DNA of 64,000 bases from Lachnospiraceae bacterium UBA935 (GTDB lineage Bacteria; Bacillota; Clostridia; Lachnospirales; Lachnospiraceae), in contig DBDJ01000021.1 of the NCBI GenBank assembly GCA_002293525.1, forward strand, positions 1 to 64,000, given 5' to 3'. The notes under the pieces are model-generated. The model did not search any database. It was not told the DNA's origin and was given only the letters and a program-made list of their open reading frames with translations. How positions within the stretch are numbered: position 1 is the first letter of the stretch; every line of letters begins with the position of its first letter. Made by a program: the position numbers and the translations under genes. This document shows positions 26,263-35,398 of the stretch, piece after piece.

Positions 26263-27627
26263 CTATAACCGGCTAGGCTCGGAAAAAAAAGCTTTCAGGA
26301 ACTTGCACAGATGTTCCTGGTCGCTGCAGCTCATCGTTTCGATGGCCGAGTGCATGGCAAGAAGAGGAATGCCAATGTCAGCGGACCGCATCGGAAGCGC
26401 GGACGAGAGGATCGGGCCAAGGGTGCCGCCGCCGGGGATATCGGAACGGATGTAGGTAAAGCGGCAGGGAATGGCATGATTTTCAGCAAGGATCTTGAGT
26501 ATGGCCCAGGTTTCGGCATCACCGGCATAATTTTGTTTGGATGAGCATTTGACGGCTACGCCGTCGCCCAGCCGGATTCCGGAAGTGGGGTCGTATTTCT
26601 CGGGACGGTTGGGGTTAACGGCATGGGCAGCATCGGCTGAAAGCAAAAAGCCCCCTGCTATCGTTCTTAAATAGGCGTCTCTGGTAAGACCCAGTGAGCT
26701 TCCGATGCGTTCTAAGGTAAACGGCAGAAGGTTTCCGGCACCGCCGTTTTTGCTCAAGCTGCCGATTTCCTCATGGTCAAACAGCGCGATGAGATCCAGC
26801 CCGTCGCTACGGCGGCTATCGCCATCTGTCATAGCACTGACGGCGGCCTGCACTGACGACAGGTTATCTAGGCGCGGAGCGGCAAGCAGTTCCCCTTCCA
26901 TGCCGCAGATGATTCCTTCTTGTACCACATATAGTCCCAGATCGTAACTGATGATGTCTTCTTGATTCACTTCCTGTCCCCAGGACCTGCTGATCTCTCT
27001 GGCCAGAAACTGGATAAAGTAAGCTTCCTTATAGTCTGACTGTTCTGTATTGGCTTCTGTATTCGCTTCTGTTTCCTGACCCATCGCTAAACCGGCTAAC
27101 GGAATCAGGTCAACCTGCAGGTTGAGTTCGCTGCCTTTGTTGATCTCCCTGCTCATGTGAATGGACAGGTTGGGGACGATGAAGAGAGGCCGGCGGCAAT
27201 CCAGATAACATGTCAAGGGACGGCCGACGGTGCGGTCATTTATAATAACGACTCCTGACATCCCTAAGGGACGGTCCATCCAAGTGTGGTTGATGAAGCC
27301 GCCATACCCTTCTGCATTGAGGCGACGGTAACTTTTGTAAGGATATTCCGCCTCAGCTTTGATCCGCAGTCCCGGCGAATCCACATGGGCGGATAGGATC
27401 CGGGTCTGGTCATCTCCGGTGAAATCTTGATTTACCCGGAACGCAATCAGGGCGGTCCGGAAGGGTGCGACATAATAGTTTTGCCCCTTCTGGAGCTCCC
27501 AGTGCTGATCCCATTCAAGCTTCTGAAACCCGGCATTTTGTAACTGCGCCTCCGCTTCCGCCGCCACATGGTAAGGGGACGTTCCTTTGCTGATTAACTT
27601 GAGTAATTGATTAACGTTTTCGTTCAT
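26263..27627 (-). CDS. apeB: M18 family aminopeptidase
   Basis: Zinc aminopeptidase that removes N-terminal residues, often acidic or neutral, in the cytoplasm. The start at 27627 follows GAGGATAACAGC; a longer frame to 27681 has no RBS. Zinc ligands and catalytic residues are visible in HVDSPGLRIK, LFDHEEIGS, DAAHAVNPN and the late MHSAIETMS. The 454-residue length is normal. A Glu/Asn/Thr-rich acidic insert (QETEANTEANTEQSD) sits mid-protein. It converges with the Na/Pi cotransporter gene 41 bp away. Confidence 0.94.
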   Translation of the reverse strand: MNENVNQLLKLISKGTSPYHVAAEAEAQLQNAGFQKLEWDQHWELQKGQNYYVAPFRTALIAFRVNQDFTGDDQTRILSAHVDSPGLRIKAEAEYPYKSYRRLNAEGYGGFINHTWMDRPLGMSGVVIINDRTVGRPLTCYLDCRRPLFIVPNLSIHMSREINKGSELNLQVDLIPLAGLAMGQETEANTEANTEQSDYKEAYFIQFLAREISRSWGQEVNQEDIISYDLGLYVVQEGIICGMEGELLAAPRLDNLSSVQAAVSAMTDGDSRRSDGLDLIALFDHEEIGSLSKNGGAGNLLPFTLERIGSSLGLTRDAYLRTIAGGFLLSADAAHAVNPNRPEKYDPTSGIRLGDGVAVKCSSKQNYAGDAETWAILKILAENHAIPCRFTYIRSDIPGGGTLGPILSSALPMRSADIGIPLLAMHSAIETMSCSDQEHLCKFLKAFFSEPSRL

Positions 27628-27814
27628 GCTGTTATCCTCTTTAAATTCATGACTTCTTTTATGATATTTAATTAGTGGCATTCTTTACTCCGATTCAATT
27701 TCGTTGCATGTTCAGAAATCGCAAACATTTCATTGAATCATATATTTTATTTGTCCTCTAAAACCATAGTTTACCATATTAATTGATAAGATAATATACT
27801 TTGCCTGAACTTTT

Positions 27815-28576
27815 TCACTTCACGCTGATTATGATATTTTTCTTCCCCTTTTTACTGGTGCTTTCATATCCCAGATAGGCAAATTTACCGAAGCCTCTGG
27901 TGGTAACCACGTCGTCGGGCTTCAGCAGCGCGCTGCAGTTATCACAGGAAAACCCGTTCAGGAACACCTTCTTCTGGCGGAAAAGCTCCAAGCTTTCCCC
28001 GCGGGACAGCTGATAGGTTTTAGCGATTATGGCATCAATCCGCTCAGACGACACTTGGATCTTCTTGCTCACTGAATACGGAGCCGCCACATCCTGCGGT
28101 GCCTCGGCAATGCGGCATTTTACCGGGGTATGTTTAATCCGTTCCAGCTCTTTAACAATAACGGGCGCGATTACCGTAGTGCAGAACACATAACCTTTAT
28201 TCTCCAGAATAATAATGTCACCCAGCGTACTCCGCTCAATGCCCAGATTCATCAAAGCCCCTAAAAAATCCCGGTGCGTCAGTTCATCGGCAAACTTCTG
28301 CCTCAGCGGGGCCATCTCCACACACGTAATTGGGAAATCTTCGGCATATCCCAGTTCTTCCTCCCGGCCGAAGCGGAGCATGTTTCGCTCGCTGTCCTCC
28401 CTGCCGCCAAATAAAACCCATCCCGCCTGATCTGTCGCCTGATCAGCAAGCCGCAGTCGATGAAATACATCTTGCTCTGCCAAGCTTAAGAATGTGCTGA
28501 AAACAAAAACATGGCCGTGGTGGCATTTCCTTGCCATATCTTCCAGCCGCTTTTTAATCAGTTCCTCTTCGCCCAT
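27815..28576 (-). CDS. ylmH: YlmH family S4-domain RNA-binding protein
   Basis: YlmH is an S4 RNA-binding protein, in Bacillus encoded near the division genes and linked to rescue of stalled ribosomes. This 253-residue protein has the YlmH N-terminal domain (FVFSTFLSLAEQDVF, LFGGREDSERNMLRFG, GALMNLGIERSTLGDI) and the C-terminal S4 domain (RGESLELFRQKKVFLNG, TRGFGKFAYLG). Here it is alone rather than in the division cluster. About 187 bp of A+T-rich sequence separates it from the M18 gene. Confidence 0.93.
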   Translation of the reverse strand: MGEEELIKKRLEDMARKCHHGHVFVFSTFLSLAEQDVFHRLRLADQATDQAGWVLFGGREDSERNMLRFGREEELGYAEDFPITCVEMAPLRQKFADELTHRDFLGALMNLGIERSTLGDIIILENKGYVFCTTVIAPVIVKELERIKHTPVKCRIAEAPQDVAAPYSVSKKIQVSSERIDAIIAKTYQLSRGESLELFRQKKVFLNGFSCDNCSALLKPDDVVTTRGFGKFAYLGYESTSKKGKKNIIISVK

Positions 28577-28603
28577 TTCCGATGCTCTTTTCTAGTAAAT
28601 ATT

Positions 28604-28659
28604 TAATCATTTAAAAGTTATTGTCCAAAAATATTCTAATCATTGAAAGGTTATTGTCC
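28604..28659. repeat. Two direct copies of a 23-bp sequence
   Basis: TAATCATTTAAAAGTTATTG at 28604 and TAATCATTGAAAGGTTATTG at 28637, each followed by TCC. They lie between ylmH and the DHHW gene and may be upstream regulatory sites for ylmH. Confidence 0.55.
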
Positions 28660-29885
28660 TACTGCGGAAAAAAATCATAATTTGTATTTGCGCTCTCCGC
28701 TGCGCTGGCTGCATTCACGAACACTATCAGCACATCCGGTTCATAACCGGCATAGTATTCCGCAAAGTTCCCGCCAAAATACCGCATGTCTAACTCCTCA
28801 TAATTGCTGACCACCAATGGCAGGTAGATCGCCGATGACCAGGCAAACGAATCGGCAACGGCCATTATCTTCAGCTTATTCGGCGCCGATCCGTTATAGT
28901 ATTTCCGGTTATGACCGCCATACGTATAATGATCATACAATAAATTGACAAAAAAGTCTTTCTTATTTTCCTCCAAATCGTATACTACGTCAGCAAACTC
29001 CCCCTGCCGATCAATCCCCAGCATCGGCACGGTAAGCCTGATATCGGTCTTAAACTCCGGCCAGATGACCGAAAAATCATCGACACCGGCATACCGACTG
29101 CCTGTCCGCCTCCCGGTCGGTCCCAGATACCAGTCTTCATAAACCTGGATATGAAACTTGTCGATGTCGACATAATGGGAATCGACCGGCTCCATGATCG
29201 CTTCCCGGACCAGATAGTCCACTATCTTAGTATAAGCCCAGAACGCTGTCTCTGTCCGCCAATGATGATCGGTCACAAAAAAGGCTTCGGTATGATCGAT
29301 CCCGTCTTTTTGCATCTCCTTGCGCAGATCCAGCACCGGGACGGCTTCCTCTTCAAGACGGCCGATCAGTTCGTCGGCATTCTGATTGCTGTAATCGCAG
29401 TATCCGGGCGGGAGGATGTCCTCTGACTCAGGTATCTGGCAAGGGGCAAGCACAAACAGAAAATGCTTTTCTTTTTCCGCCTGCCGGTCATAGAGCTCCT
29501 TCATCTGCGCGGCAGCAGCAGCCGTTTCCTGCGGTACGCTGATTTCCGTCACATGCCCGTTATCCAGCTTGACGATGTCATTCATATGACGCTGCCCCAT
29601 AATCCCCGCCATAAAGCCGTTCAGTTCGATATAATCGCCCTTATTCCTAAGGAAATTACCCTCGTAGCCAAGCATGTTATCATATACTTCATTGGCCTTA
29701 TCCAATATCAGGTTCACATCACGGCTTTCATTTTTGATAAAGGAACCGATATCGACCATCGATGGAATAAACAGTACCGCCGCAATATAAAAAACAATCC
29801 CGACAAAAGCCACCGCCACCAGCTTTTTCCCCAGCATATTATTGTCAACGGATGAAATTAACGAAGCCAGAAATTTTTTAATCAT
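28659..29885 (-). CDS. DHHW family protein, AlgX/AlgJ-like
   Basis: Membrane-anchored, with an extracytoplasmic SGNH-like domain. One N-terminal helix (about residues 20-42) is followed by a domain with FLFVLAPCQIPESED, the signature TDHHWR and a late Ser in AVADSFAWS. Family members act with MBOAT acyltransferases in O-acetylation of exported polysaccharides; the upstream neighbour (30035-31459) is exactly such an MBOAT. The start at 29885 is eight bases after AAGGAT. Substrate unknown; a cell-surface or spore polysaccharide is likely. Confidence 0.85.
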   Translation of the reverse strand: MIKKFLASLISSVDNNMLGKKLVAVAFVGIVFYIAAVLFIPSMVDIGSFIKNESRDVNLILDKANEVYDNMLGYEGNFLRNKGDYIELNGFMAGIMGQRHMNDIVKLDNGHVTEISVPQETAAAAAQMKELYDRQAEKEKHFLFVLAPCQIPESEDILPPGYCDYSNQNADELIGRLEEEAVPVLDLRKEMQKDGIDHTEAFFVTDHHWRTETAFWAYTKIVDYLVREAIMEPVDSHYVDIDKFHIQVYEDWYLGPTGRRTGSRYAGVDDFSVIWPEFKTDIRLTVPMLGIDRQGEFADVVYDLEENKKDFFVNLLYDHYTYGGHNRKYYNGSAPNKLKIMAVADSFAWSSAIYLPLVVSNYEELDMRYFGGNFAEYYAGYEPDVLIVFVNAASAAESANTNYDFFPQ

Positions 29886-29907
29886 AATCATATCCTTATA
29901 AAGTACC

Positions 29908-29980
29908 GTCTTTCTGTTTTAATACAGTCTTTCTGTTTTAATATAGTCTTTCTGTTTGAAGTGCAGTCTTTTGTAAATTA
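29908..29980. repeat. Tandem 19-bp repeats in the DHHW leader
   Basis: Three full copies and one partial copy of GTCTTTCTGTTTTAATA, starting at 29908, 29927, 29946 and 29966. They lie in the short space between the MBOAT gene and the DHHW start. Confidence 0.7.
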
Positions 29981-30034
29981 CAATAGTTAATCAGTCTGCT
30001 TCTAAAGAAACATGATATTATCAGCATTTCCCTG

Positions 30035-31459
30035 TCAGAAATCAAAGTAAATAAAGGGATTATGCGCTCCGAGAACAAGGAACGAAACCGCCCATAAAAA
30101 ACAGAACAGATAAAACCCCGCCCGCAGGACGTTGGTTCCCAGGCGGATCAGCACTGTCCCATGGCTGTCGATATAGGAACTGAGCCTGGCCGGCAGCCTC
30201 GTACAGCACAGCAGGCCGGCAAGCAAAAACAGCCAGTATTCCCGGAAACCCATAATCACATAATCGCAGGATAGCGGATTGCCCTTAGCCGCTACCATCG
30301 AAAGCCCGTAACCAAGCGCTTCCCGGATTCCTTCTGTGCGGAAGAGCACCCAGCCGGCCAGGACGGCAAGCATCGTAAAGATGCGGTAGGCAAACTTTGC
30401 CGCCATGCTTTTGCATTTTTGCGGATAGCCGGTAAGTTTCTCAAAAGCAATCAGGACAAAATACAGCAGGCCCCATAGCATAAAATTCCAGCCGGCCCCA
30501 TGCCATATCCCGGTCAGGATCCAGACGACAAAGAGGTTGAAAACCAGCCGGCCGCTCGTGCTGACCCGTGACCCGCCTAGCGGAAAATAGATATAGTCCC
30601 GGAACCACTGCCCCAGTGTCATATGCCACCGCCGCCAGAATTCCGCGACCGAAGCCGATAGATAGGGGTAGTTAAAATTCTCCGGAAAACGGAACCCAAA
30701 CATCAGACCCAGGCCAATGGCCATGTCCGAATACCCGGAAAAATCAAACAAAATCTGAAATGCATAGGCAACTGCGCCGAGCCAGGCATAAATAACCGAG
30801 CGTTCCCCGTCCGGCAGGCCGAAAGCGTGGTCGGCGATCAAGGCCAGATTGTTGGCCAGCAAGATCTTTTTACAAAGACCGATCAGGAATCTTCTTACCC
30901 CTTCGCTGAAAATCTTAAGGTTGATCCCTCTTTCTTGTAGCTGGGCCTCAATATCCTTAAAGCGCACGATGGGGCCGGCAACCAGCTGTGGGAATAAGGC
31001 AATATAAAGGCTTACATGGATTACATTGCGCCGGACCTTGCTGTTTTCACGGTACACATCGACAACATACGACATCGCCTGAAAGGTAAAAAAAGATATC
31101 CCGAGAGGAAACAAAAGGTTGAGAAGCGGTATTTCAAAACCGATATGGTTGAGATTAACAATCAGAAAATCCAGATATTTATAGGTAAACAAAAGTCCGA
31201 GATTGCCGGTAAGACAAAGCACCAGCAATATCTTACAGAGCTTCTCCTGCTTGCGGAAGTGGTCGATCAGCAGCGCCAAACAATAGTCAAACAGGATCAG
31301 TCCCGCCATGATGAAGATAAACTCCGGTTCGCCGCTGGCATAAAAGACCAGACTCATAAGTAAGAGAAAAAAGTTGCGGTATGGCTTACGGATCAGATAA
31401 TACCCTGTCAAAGTAAGCGGTAGAAATAAAAATAAAAACAAATTACTGGAAAATACCAT
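30035..31459 (-). CDS. MBOAT family membrane O-acyltransferase, AlgI/DltB-like
   Basis: It moves acyl groups across the membrane for modification of exported glycans. The start at 31459 follows AAGGGGTTATCAG and gives MVFSSNLFLFLFLPL, the usual AlgI beginning. About 11 hydrophobic helices are present, with the family motifs FFTFQAMSYVVDVYR, FSGYSDMAIGLGLMFG, WRRWHMTLGQWFRDYIY and the catalytic His region LTGIWHGAGWNF. A DHHW partner gene lies directly downstream, so the pair forms an acylation module. Confidence 0.94.
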   Translation of the reverse strand: MVFSSNLFLFLFLPLTLTGYYLIRKPYRNFFLLLMSLVFYASGEPEFIFIMAGLILFDYCLALLIDHFRKQEKLCKILLVLCLTGNLGLLFTYKYLDFLIVNLNHIGFEIPLLNLLFPLGISFFTFQAMSYVVDVYRENSKVRRNVIHVSLYIALFPQLVAGPIVRFKDIEAQLQERGINLKIFSEGVRRFLIGLCKKILLANNLALIADHAFGLPDGERSVIYAWLGAVAYAFQILFDFSGYSDMAIGLGLMFGFRFPENFNYPYLSASVAEFWRRWHMTLGQWFRDYIYFPLGGSRVSTSGRLVFNLFVVWILTGIWHGAGWNFMLWGLLYFVLIAFEKLTGYPQKCKSMAAKFAYRIFTMLAVLAGWVLFRTEGIREALGYGLSMVAAKGNPLSCDYVIMGFREYWLFLLAGLLCCTRLPARLSSYIDSHGTVLIRLGTNVLRAGFYLFCFLWAVSFLVLGAHNPFIYFDF

Positions 31460-31659
31460 CTGATAACCCCTTATTACATTAAAACACGGCATGATTACGC
31501 TGCTTCTGCCGAAAACCGTTACTAATGTCAGCAAATAAAATATCTAATCTGGCTTAACATGTCCACGTTTCATTTAATCATGTGAATCTTAAGAAAACGG
31601 GGGGGGTTATCTTAATTCTTTCTTAATATCAAACCTTATGAAGGTATTGAGGGCGCCGG

Positions 31660-32100
31660 TCAGATCAGGCAGTCCATGGAGTTCTGCCTGGCAAGCTGTT
31701 TTTCCGCCAGGTCGGCTATCGTCACCCCGTCTACGACATGATTGATAGCCGTATTCAGCTGTTTCCATACATCAAGAGTCTCACAGGTATCACAGCGCTC
31801 ACATTCGTTGGTATCACCTTCGAGACAGGCCACGGGGCACAGGCTGCCTTCCGTCAGCCTAAGGATCATGCCCACCGTAAAGCAGCCGGCATCCTTAGCA
31901 AGCTTATAGCCACCCTGGGCGCCCCTGGTGCTTCTCACATATCCCGCCTTATTCAGCACGCTGATGATCTGTTCCAGATATTTTTCGGAAATATCCTGTC
32001 TTCTGGCTATCTGGTTGACCTTGGTGTATTCGCCGGTATTGTTGACTGCCAGGTCTACCATGATCCTGACTGCGTAACGGCCTCTTGATGAAATCTTCAT
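31660..32100 (-). CDS. Rrf2 family transcriptional regulator
   Basis: A winged-helix regulator of the IscR/CymR/NsrR group. MKISSRGRYAVRIMVDLA is the canonical beginning. The recognition segment (SEKYLEQIISVLNKAG) and RGAQGGYKLA are intact. Five cysteines in CPVACLEGDTNECERCDTC could hold an Fe-S cluster, pointing to IscR- or NsrR-like sensing rather than CymR. It is not beside iron-sulfur genes here. The upstream palindromes over its promoter suggest autoregulation. Confidence 0.92.
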   Translation of the reverse strand: MKISSRGRYAVRIMVDLAVNNTGEYTKVNQIARRQDISEKYLEQIISVLNKAGYVRSTRGAQGGYKLAKDAGCFTVGMILRLTEGSLCPVACLEGDTNECERCDTCETLDVWKQLNTAINHVVDGVTIADLAEKQLARQNSMDCLI

Positions 32101-32160
32101 TGTCTGTCCTCGCTTGTTTTATAATGGAGATATGGCTTACTATCGCAATGTCCTGAAATT

Positions 32161-32221
32161 CCTACTTGGTTACTAGGTTTTGTATACTATGAATATACAC
32201 CAATTATTCGGTGCATGTCAA
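32161..32221 (-). promoter_or_regulatory. Rrf2 gene promoter with overlapping palindromic operators
   Basis: On the minus strand: TTGACA (32221-32216), an 18-bp spacer and TATATT (32197-32192). TGTATA-n7-TATACA (32181-32199) overlaps the -10, and CCTACTTGGTTACTAGG (32161-32177), with CCTA/TAGG arms, lies just downstream. Both are plausible sites for the regulator itself. Confidence 0.7.
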
Positions 32222-32319
32222 TATAATTCGCCGGATTACTGTTCCTATCGTGTCATTAAGAAAAGAGAACAGGGGGAGGGCTCCCCCGGCTACTCATTTC
32301 TAAACTTAATGACATTGGC

Positions 32320-32351
32320 GGCGAACAGTAACAACGAAGGCGAACAGTAAC
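32320..32351. repeat. Two direct copies of GGCGAACAGTAAC
   Basis: Copies at 32320-32332 and 32339-32351, downstream of the lspA-like gene. The core GTTACTGTTC (or its complement) recurs at about 2307, 17161 and 32235 in other non-coding stretches. Confidence 0.55.
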
Positions 32352-32363
32352 TTCGCCGGGCGA

Positions 32364-32813
32364 TTAAGCATCCTCTAACTGATCAAAGACGATCATAAAT
32401 GCTCCCAAAAAGATGGCGAAATCGCCTAAGTTGAACACAATCTTGCGCAGTCGCTTAAACGGGACGTTGAAGCTTACGTAATCCACTACATAATTGCGCC
32501 GCAGCCGGTCGCCGGTATTGCTAAGCGCCCCGCCCAGCAAAAGCGACAGGCCGGCACGCAGCTTCCCCTTTCTTAACAGCGAAACCAGAAATACCAGTGT
32601 CAATACGGCAGTGAGCAGCAGCGACAGCATGGCGGTAAGATTCGGGTATTTATCTCCCAGATTCATCGCCATGCCGCTATTATGACTTTTTCTGATGAGC
32701 AGCGGACTGTCCGGCCGGCCGGACCTTTTATCCCAGTCCGATATTTTTTCGATATGGTTTTTGACTAGGGTGTCCAAACCAAAGATTCCCATAACAATCA
32801 TCCAGTATTTCAT
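32364..32813 (-). CDS. lspA: Signal peptidase II family protein (lipoprotein signal peptidase)
   Basis: A membrane aspartic protease that removes lipoprotein signal peptides after lipidation. About 149 residues with four hydrophobic helices. The catalytic Asp residues appear to be in NTGDRLRRNYVVDYVSF and FNLGDFAIFLG. The motifs are more divergent than in the housekeeping enzyme (the usual GNLIDR reads SNTGDR), so this may be a second, specialised copy. The start at 32813 is eight bases after GGAGG. Confidence 0.82.
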   Translation of the reverse strand: MKYWMIVMGIFGLDTLVKNHIEKISDWDKRSGRPDSPLLIRKSHNSGMAMNLGDKYPNLTAMLSLLLTAVLTLVFLVSLLRKGKLRAGLSLLLGGALSNTGDRLRRNYVVDYVSFNVPFKRLRKIVFNLGDFAIFLGAFMIVFDQLEDA

Positions 32814-32930
32814 TGTCATTTCCTCCCAACTTTACAATTCGACTGACATCGTGACTTAACCATGTGTTTAACCGTTATTCCGTAACACAATTATACCCGA
32901 TCTTCCGGGAAAATGCCATGATCTTATCCG

Positions 32931-34052
32931 TCAGCTAAGCGGACCCGATAAGCTAGTTATATGCTCTTTTATCAGCTCATAGTTTTTTAGCAGCCTTGGA
33001 TCCGTGGGCGCATGCTCCAAAGCCAGGCCGGCATGGGTAAGCGCTTCCTGATAGTTGCCTAAGCGGTACAAGGCAATCGCCGCCAAGTCATTCGGGGTAA
33101 AATCCCAGGCATAGCCCTGATTGACATAGACGCGGGATTTTTCCTTTATTTTCAGCGCCTCGGTTGCCATGAAGAGGGACGTCGCCCAGTCACTTATCGT
33201 ATAGGCCAGCTTGGCACATTCTATATAGGGCTCGCGCATATAAGGGACTTCGGCTATGGCCCTGAGATACCAGCTGTAAGCCTCGGTATGCTGCTGCAGA
33301 TGGACATAGCTTTGAGCAATCCAGCGCATGGCGGCGCAGCGCTCTTCGCGCCACAAGGCGGACTCCAGCTTGAGATAGGCTGTCAGGGTATCGATGCAGT
33401 TATGCCAGTCTCCCACATACATATATTCGCGGCCCAGATAATAAGCCATTCGGTCGTCCTGAGGATTTTCCGCGACACCGAGCTTAAGCAGGTTCATATA
33501 CGAGGACCGGGACTTCGTACTGTCGGGATAATGATCCAGGATGATTTCAGGCACAAATATTTTGTTTTCCGTAAGCCCCGGCGTGGCCGGGGTAAACCTA
33601 AGGAACTCATGCACCGGGCAGCTCCACCGATAATGCTCTTTCGCATGTATCTTGAAATAGGTAAACTGCGTATGGGGCGTCCCGTCCGGATTGATGCTCC
33701 AGTTATATAAATAGTTGACCATGGTCAGCTCAGGCTTCCACACCTCTTCCAGAATCTTTCTCCAGCCGGGTCTGAACACTTCATCCAGGTCGGTACATAC
33801 AGCAATATCGGCATAATCGGGCACATACGAAAGCGAAAGGTTTCTGGCCACATCAAACCGCCACGGATCGATCTTTTCTTCGTAGACCAGGGCACCTCGT
33901 TCCCGTAGTTTTTTAACCGTATCATCTTCCGAGCCGGTATCCGTCACCACGATCAGGTCGGCTTCCTGCATCGAGTCCATCCAGCGGTCAACAAATTTTT
34001 CTTCATTTTTACATATCGCGTATACACAAATAAAATATTTTTTTTCTGGCAC
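32931..34052 (-). CDS. Family 2 glycosyltransferase with TPR region
   Basis: GTG start seven bases after GGAGG. The GT-A domain (about 1-230) begins FICVYAICKNEEKFVDRWM, then TDTGSEDDT and the DxD-like CTDLDEVF. The C-terminal half contains three or four TPR-like helix pairs (WYLRAIAEVPYMREPY, ALYRLGNYQEALTHAGLAL). This architecture is typical of SunS-like enzymes that glycosylate peptides or surface proteins in the cytoplasm. It has a close paralogue directly upstream and lies beside genes for the likely substrates (35399-39364). Confidence 0.88.
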   Translation of the reverse strand: MPEKKYFICVYAICKNEEKFVDRWMDSMQEADLIVVTDTGSEDDTVKKLRERGALVYEEKIDPWRFDVARNLSLSYVPDYADIAVCTDLDEVFRPGWRKILEEVWKPELTMVNYLYNWSINPDGTPHTQFTYFKIHAKEHYRWSCPVHEFLRFTPATPGLTENKIFVPEIILDHYPDSTKSRSSYMNLLKLGVAENPQDDRMAYYLGREYMYVGDWHNCIDTLTAYLKLESALWREERCAAMRWIAQSYVHLQQHTEAYSWYLRAIAEVPYMREPYIECAKLAYTISDWATSLFMATEALKIKEKSRVYVNQGYAWDFTPNDLAAIALYRLGNYQEALTHAGLALEHAPTDPRLLKNYELIKEHITSLSGPLS

Positions 34053-34133
34053 GCTTCTACCTCCATTTGTAAATCTTCTTTATTTCAAACGTTCCTTTTA
34101 TTTCGGACGTTCTTTTTATTGCTAATATTACTT

Positions 34134-35258
34134 TTATTGATTTGTTATTGTTTTGATTTCTGTCTGGGCTTCCGGATCTGCTTTTGCGGTTATAATATTT
34201 AAATTATTGGCTAGCCGCATATCCTCGGGGCTGATTTGACAGGCTCTTTTGGCATGCTCCAGGGCTTTGGGGATAAAACCGAGCCAGTAGGCCGCTATCG
34301 CGGCAAAATCATCCAGCAAAAAGCCCCAGGACGCCGTCTCGACCAGATAGCTGTTGGTAGATGCCTGGATTTCCAGACCTTTTTCGGCGGCCCAGAAGGT
34401 CAGCTGCCAGTTTTCTTTTTCATATCCCAGTTTGGCCAGTTCCAGCCATGGCTCACGTACCGCAGGACATTCTGCGGCGGCCCGATATAACCATATCAGT
34501 GCCTCCTCACCTTTATTCTGGCCCTGAAAAGACTTGGCGATGAAGCGCATGGCGGCGCTCCGCTCCTCGGGCCATACCGCGCTCGATATCTGCAGGTAGT
34601 CATGCAAAGTGGCGATTGCTTTGTCAAACATCTGCCTGAAGAAATATTCCCGTCCTAACCAGAACCTGGTCCGGTCGTCCTGGGGATTTTCTTCGGCCGA
34701 CATCTCCAGTAGCGGCAGGTACTGACCGCGGGACTTCGCGGGGTCCGGCTTATGGATCAGATACAGGTCATTGATGACGACCGTCCTGTCCTCTTGTGTC
34801 CCGGTATACTGAAGCACCTCATGGACCGGATGAACCCATTGGAAGCCATGTCTTTTATGGATTTTTTCCATATAAAATTTTTTCTGGTAACCGCTTTTGT
34901 CGCTGTATTCCCAGACAAACCAGTAGCGGGCACGGGTACAGGTTTCGTCCCAGGCATTTTCCAGCTTTGCCCGCCAGCCGGGTTCAAAGACCTCATCAAT
35001 GTCATTGGACACACAGATATCGGCATCCTCGGGAATATGGCTCATCGCGGAGTTTCTGGCGGCATCAAACCGCCAAGGGGTTATCTTCTCTTCAAAGACC
35101 ATGGCTCCCCTCGCCCGTAACCTGGCCGCCGTATCGTCTTCGGAACCGGTATCGACCACGACCACCCCGTCAGCCTCGCTGACAGAGTCCATCCAGCGGT
35201 CGATAAAAGTGCTCTCGTTCTTACTGATCGCATAAACATATATTTTATATTTATTCAT
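34134..35258 (-). CDS. Family 2 glycosyltransferase with TPR region (paralogue)
   Basis: Same architecture and length as 32931-34052: IYVYAISKNESTFIDRWMD, VVDTGSEDDTA, SNDIDEVFEPGW for the DxD region, and TPR-like helices in the second half. The two probably arose by duplication and may add different sugars in sequence, or to different acceptors. An 81-bp spacer with a short direct repeat (ACGTTC...TTTTATT) separates them. The upstream neighbours are the short-domain surface proteins. Confidence 0.88.
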   Translation of the reverse strand: MNKYKIYVYAISKNESTFIDRWMDSVSEADGVVVVDTGSEDDTAARLRARGAMVFEEKITPWRFDAARNSAMSHIPEDADICVSNDIDEVFEPGWRAKLENAWDETCTRARYWFVWEYSDKSGYQKKFYMEKIHKRHGFQWVHPVHEVLQYTGTQEDRTVVINDLYLIHKPDPAKSRGQYLPLLEMSAEENPQDDRTRFWLGREYFFRQMFDKAIATLHDYLQISSAVWPEERSAAMRFIAKSFQGQNKGEEALIWLYRAAAECPAVREPWLELAKLGYEKENWQLTFWAAEKGLEIQASTNSYLVETASWGFLLDDFAAIAAYWLGFIPKALEHAKRACQISPEDMRLANNLNIITAKADPEAQTEIKTITNQ

Positions 35259-35351
35259 CTTGGAAATCTCCTTGCAGAAATTACAGAAACTGTCTAATAA
35301 AATAATATGCTTTAGAATTCATATCGGTACCCCGGCAGCACCGCAATAGGA

Positions 35352-35387
35352 ATGACTTCGACAACATGGTACCATTGCCGAAGTCAT
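35352..35387 (-). terminator. Hairpin downstream of the 35399 gene
   Basis: ATGACTTCG pairs with CGAAGTCAT, with partial inner pairing around GGTACC. It lies 12 bp past the stop; no T run, so it is a likely but weak terminator. Confidence 0.55.
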
Positions 35388-35398
35388 GCCGATAAATC

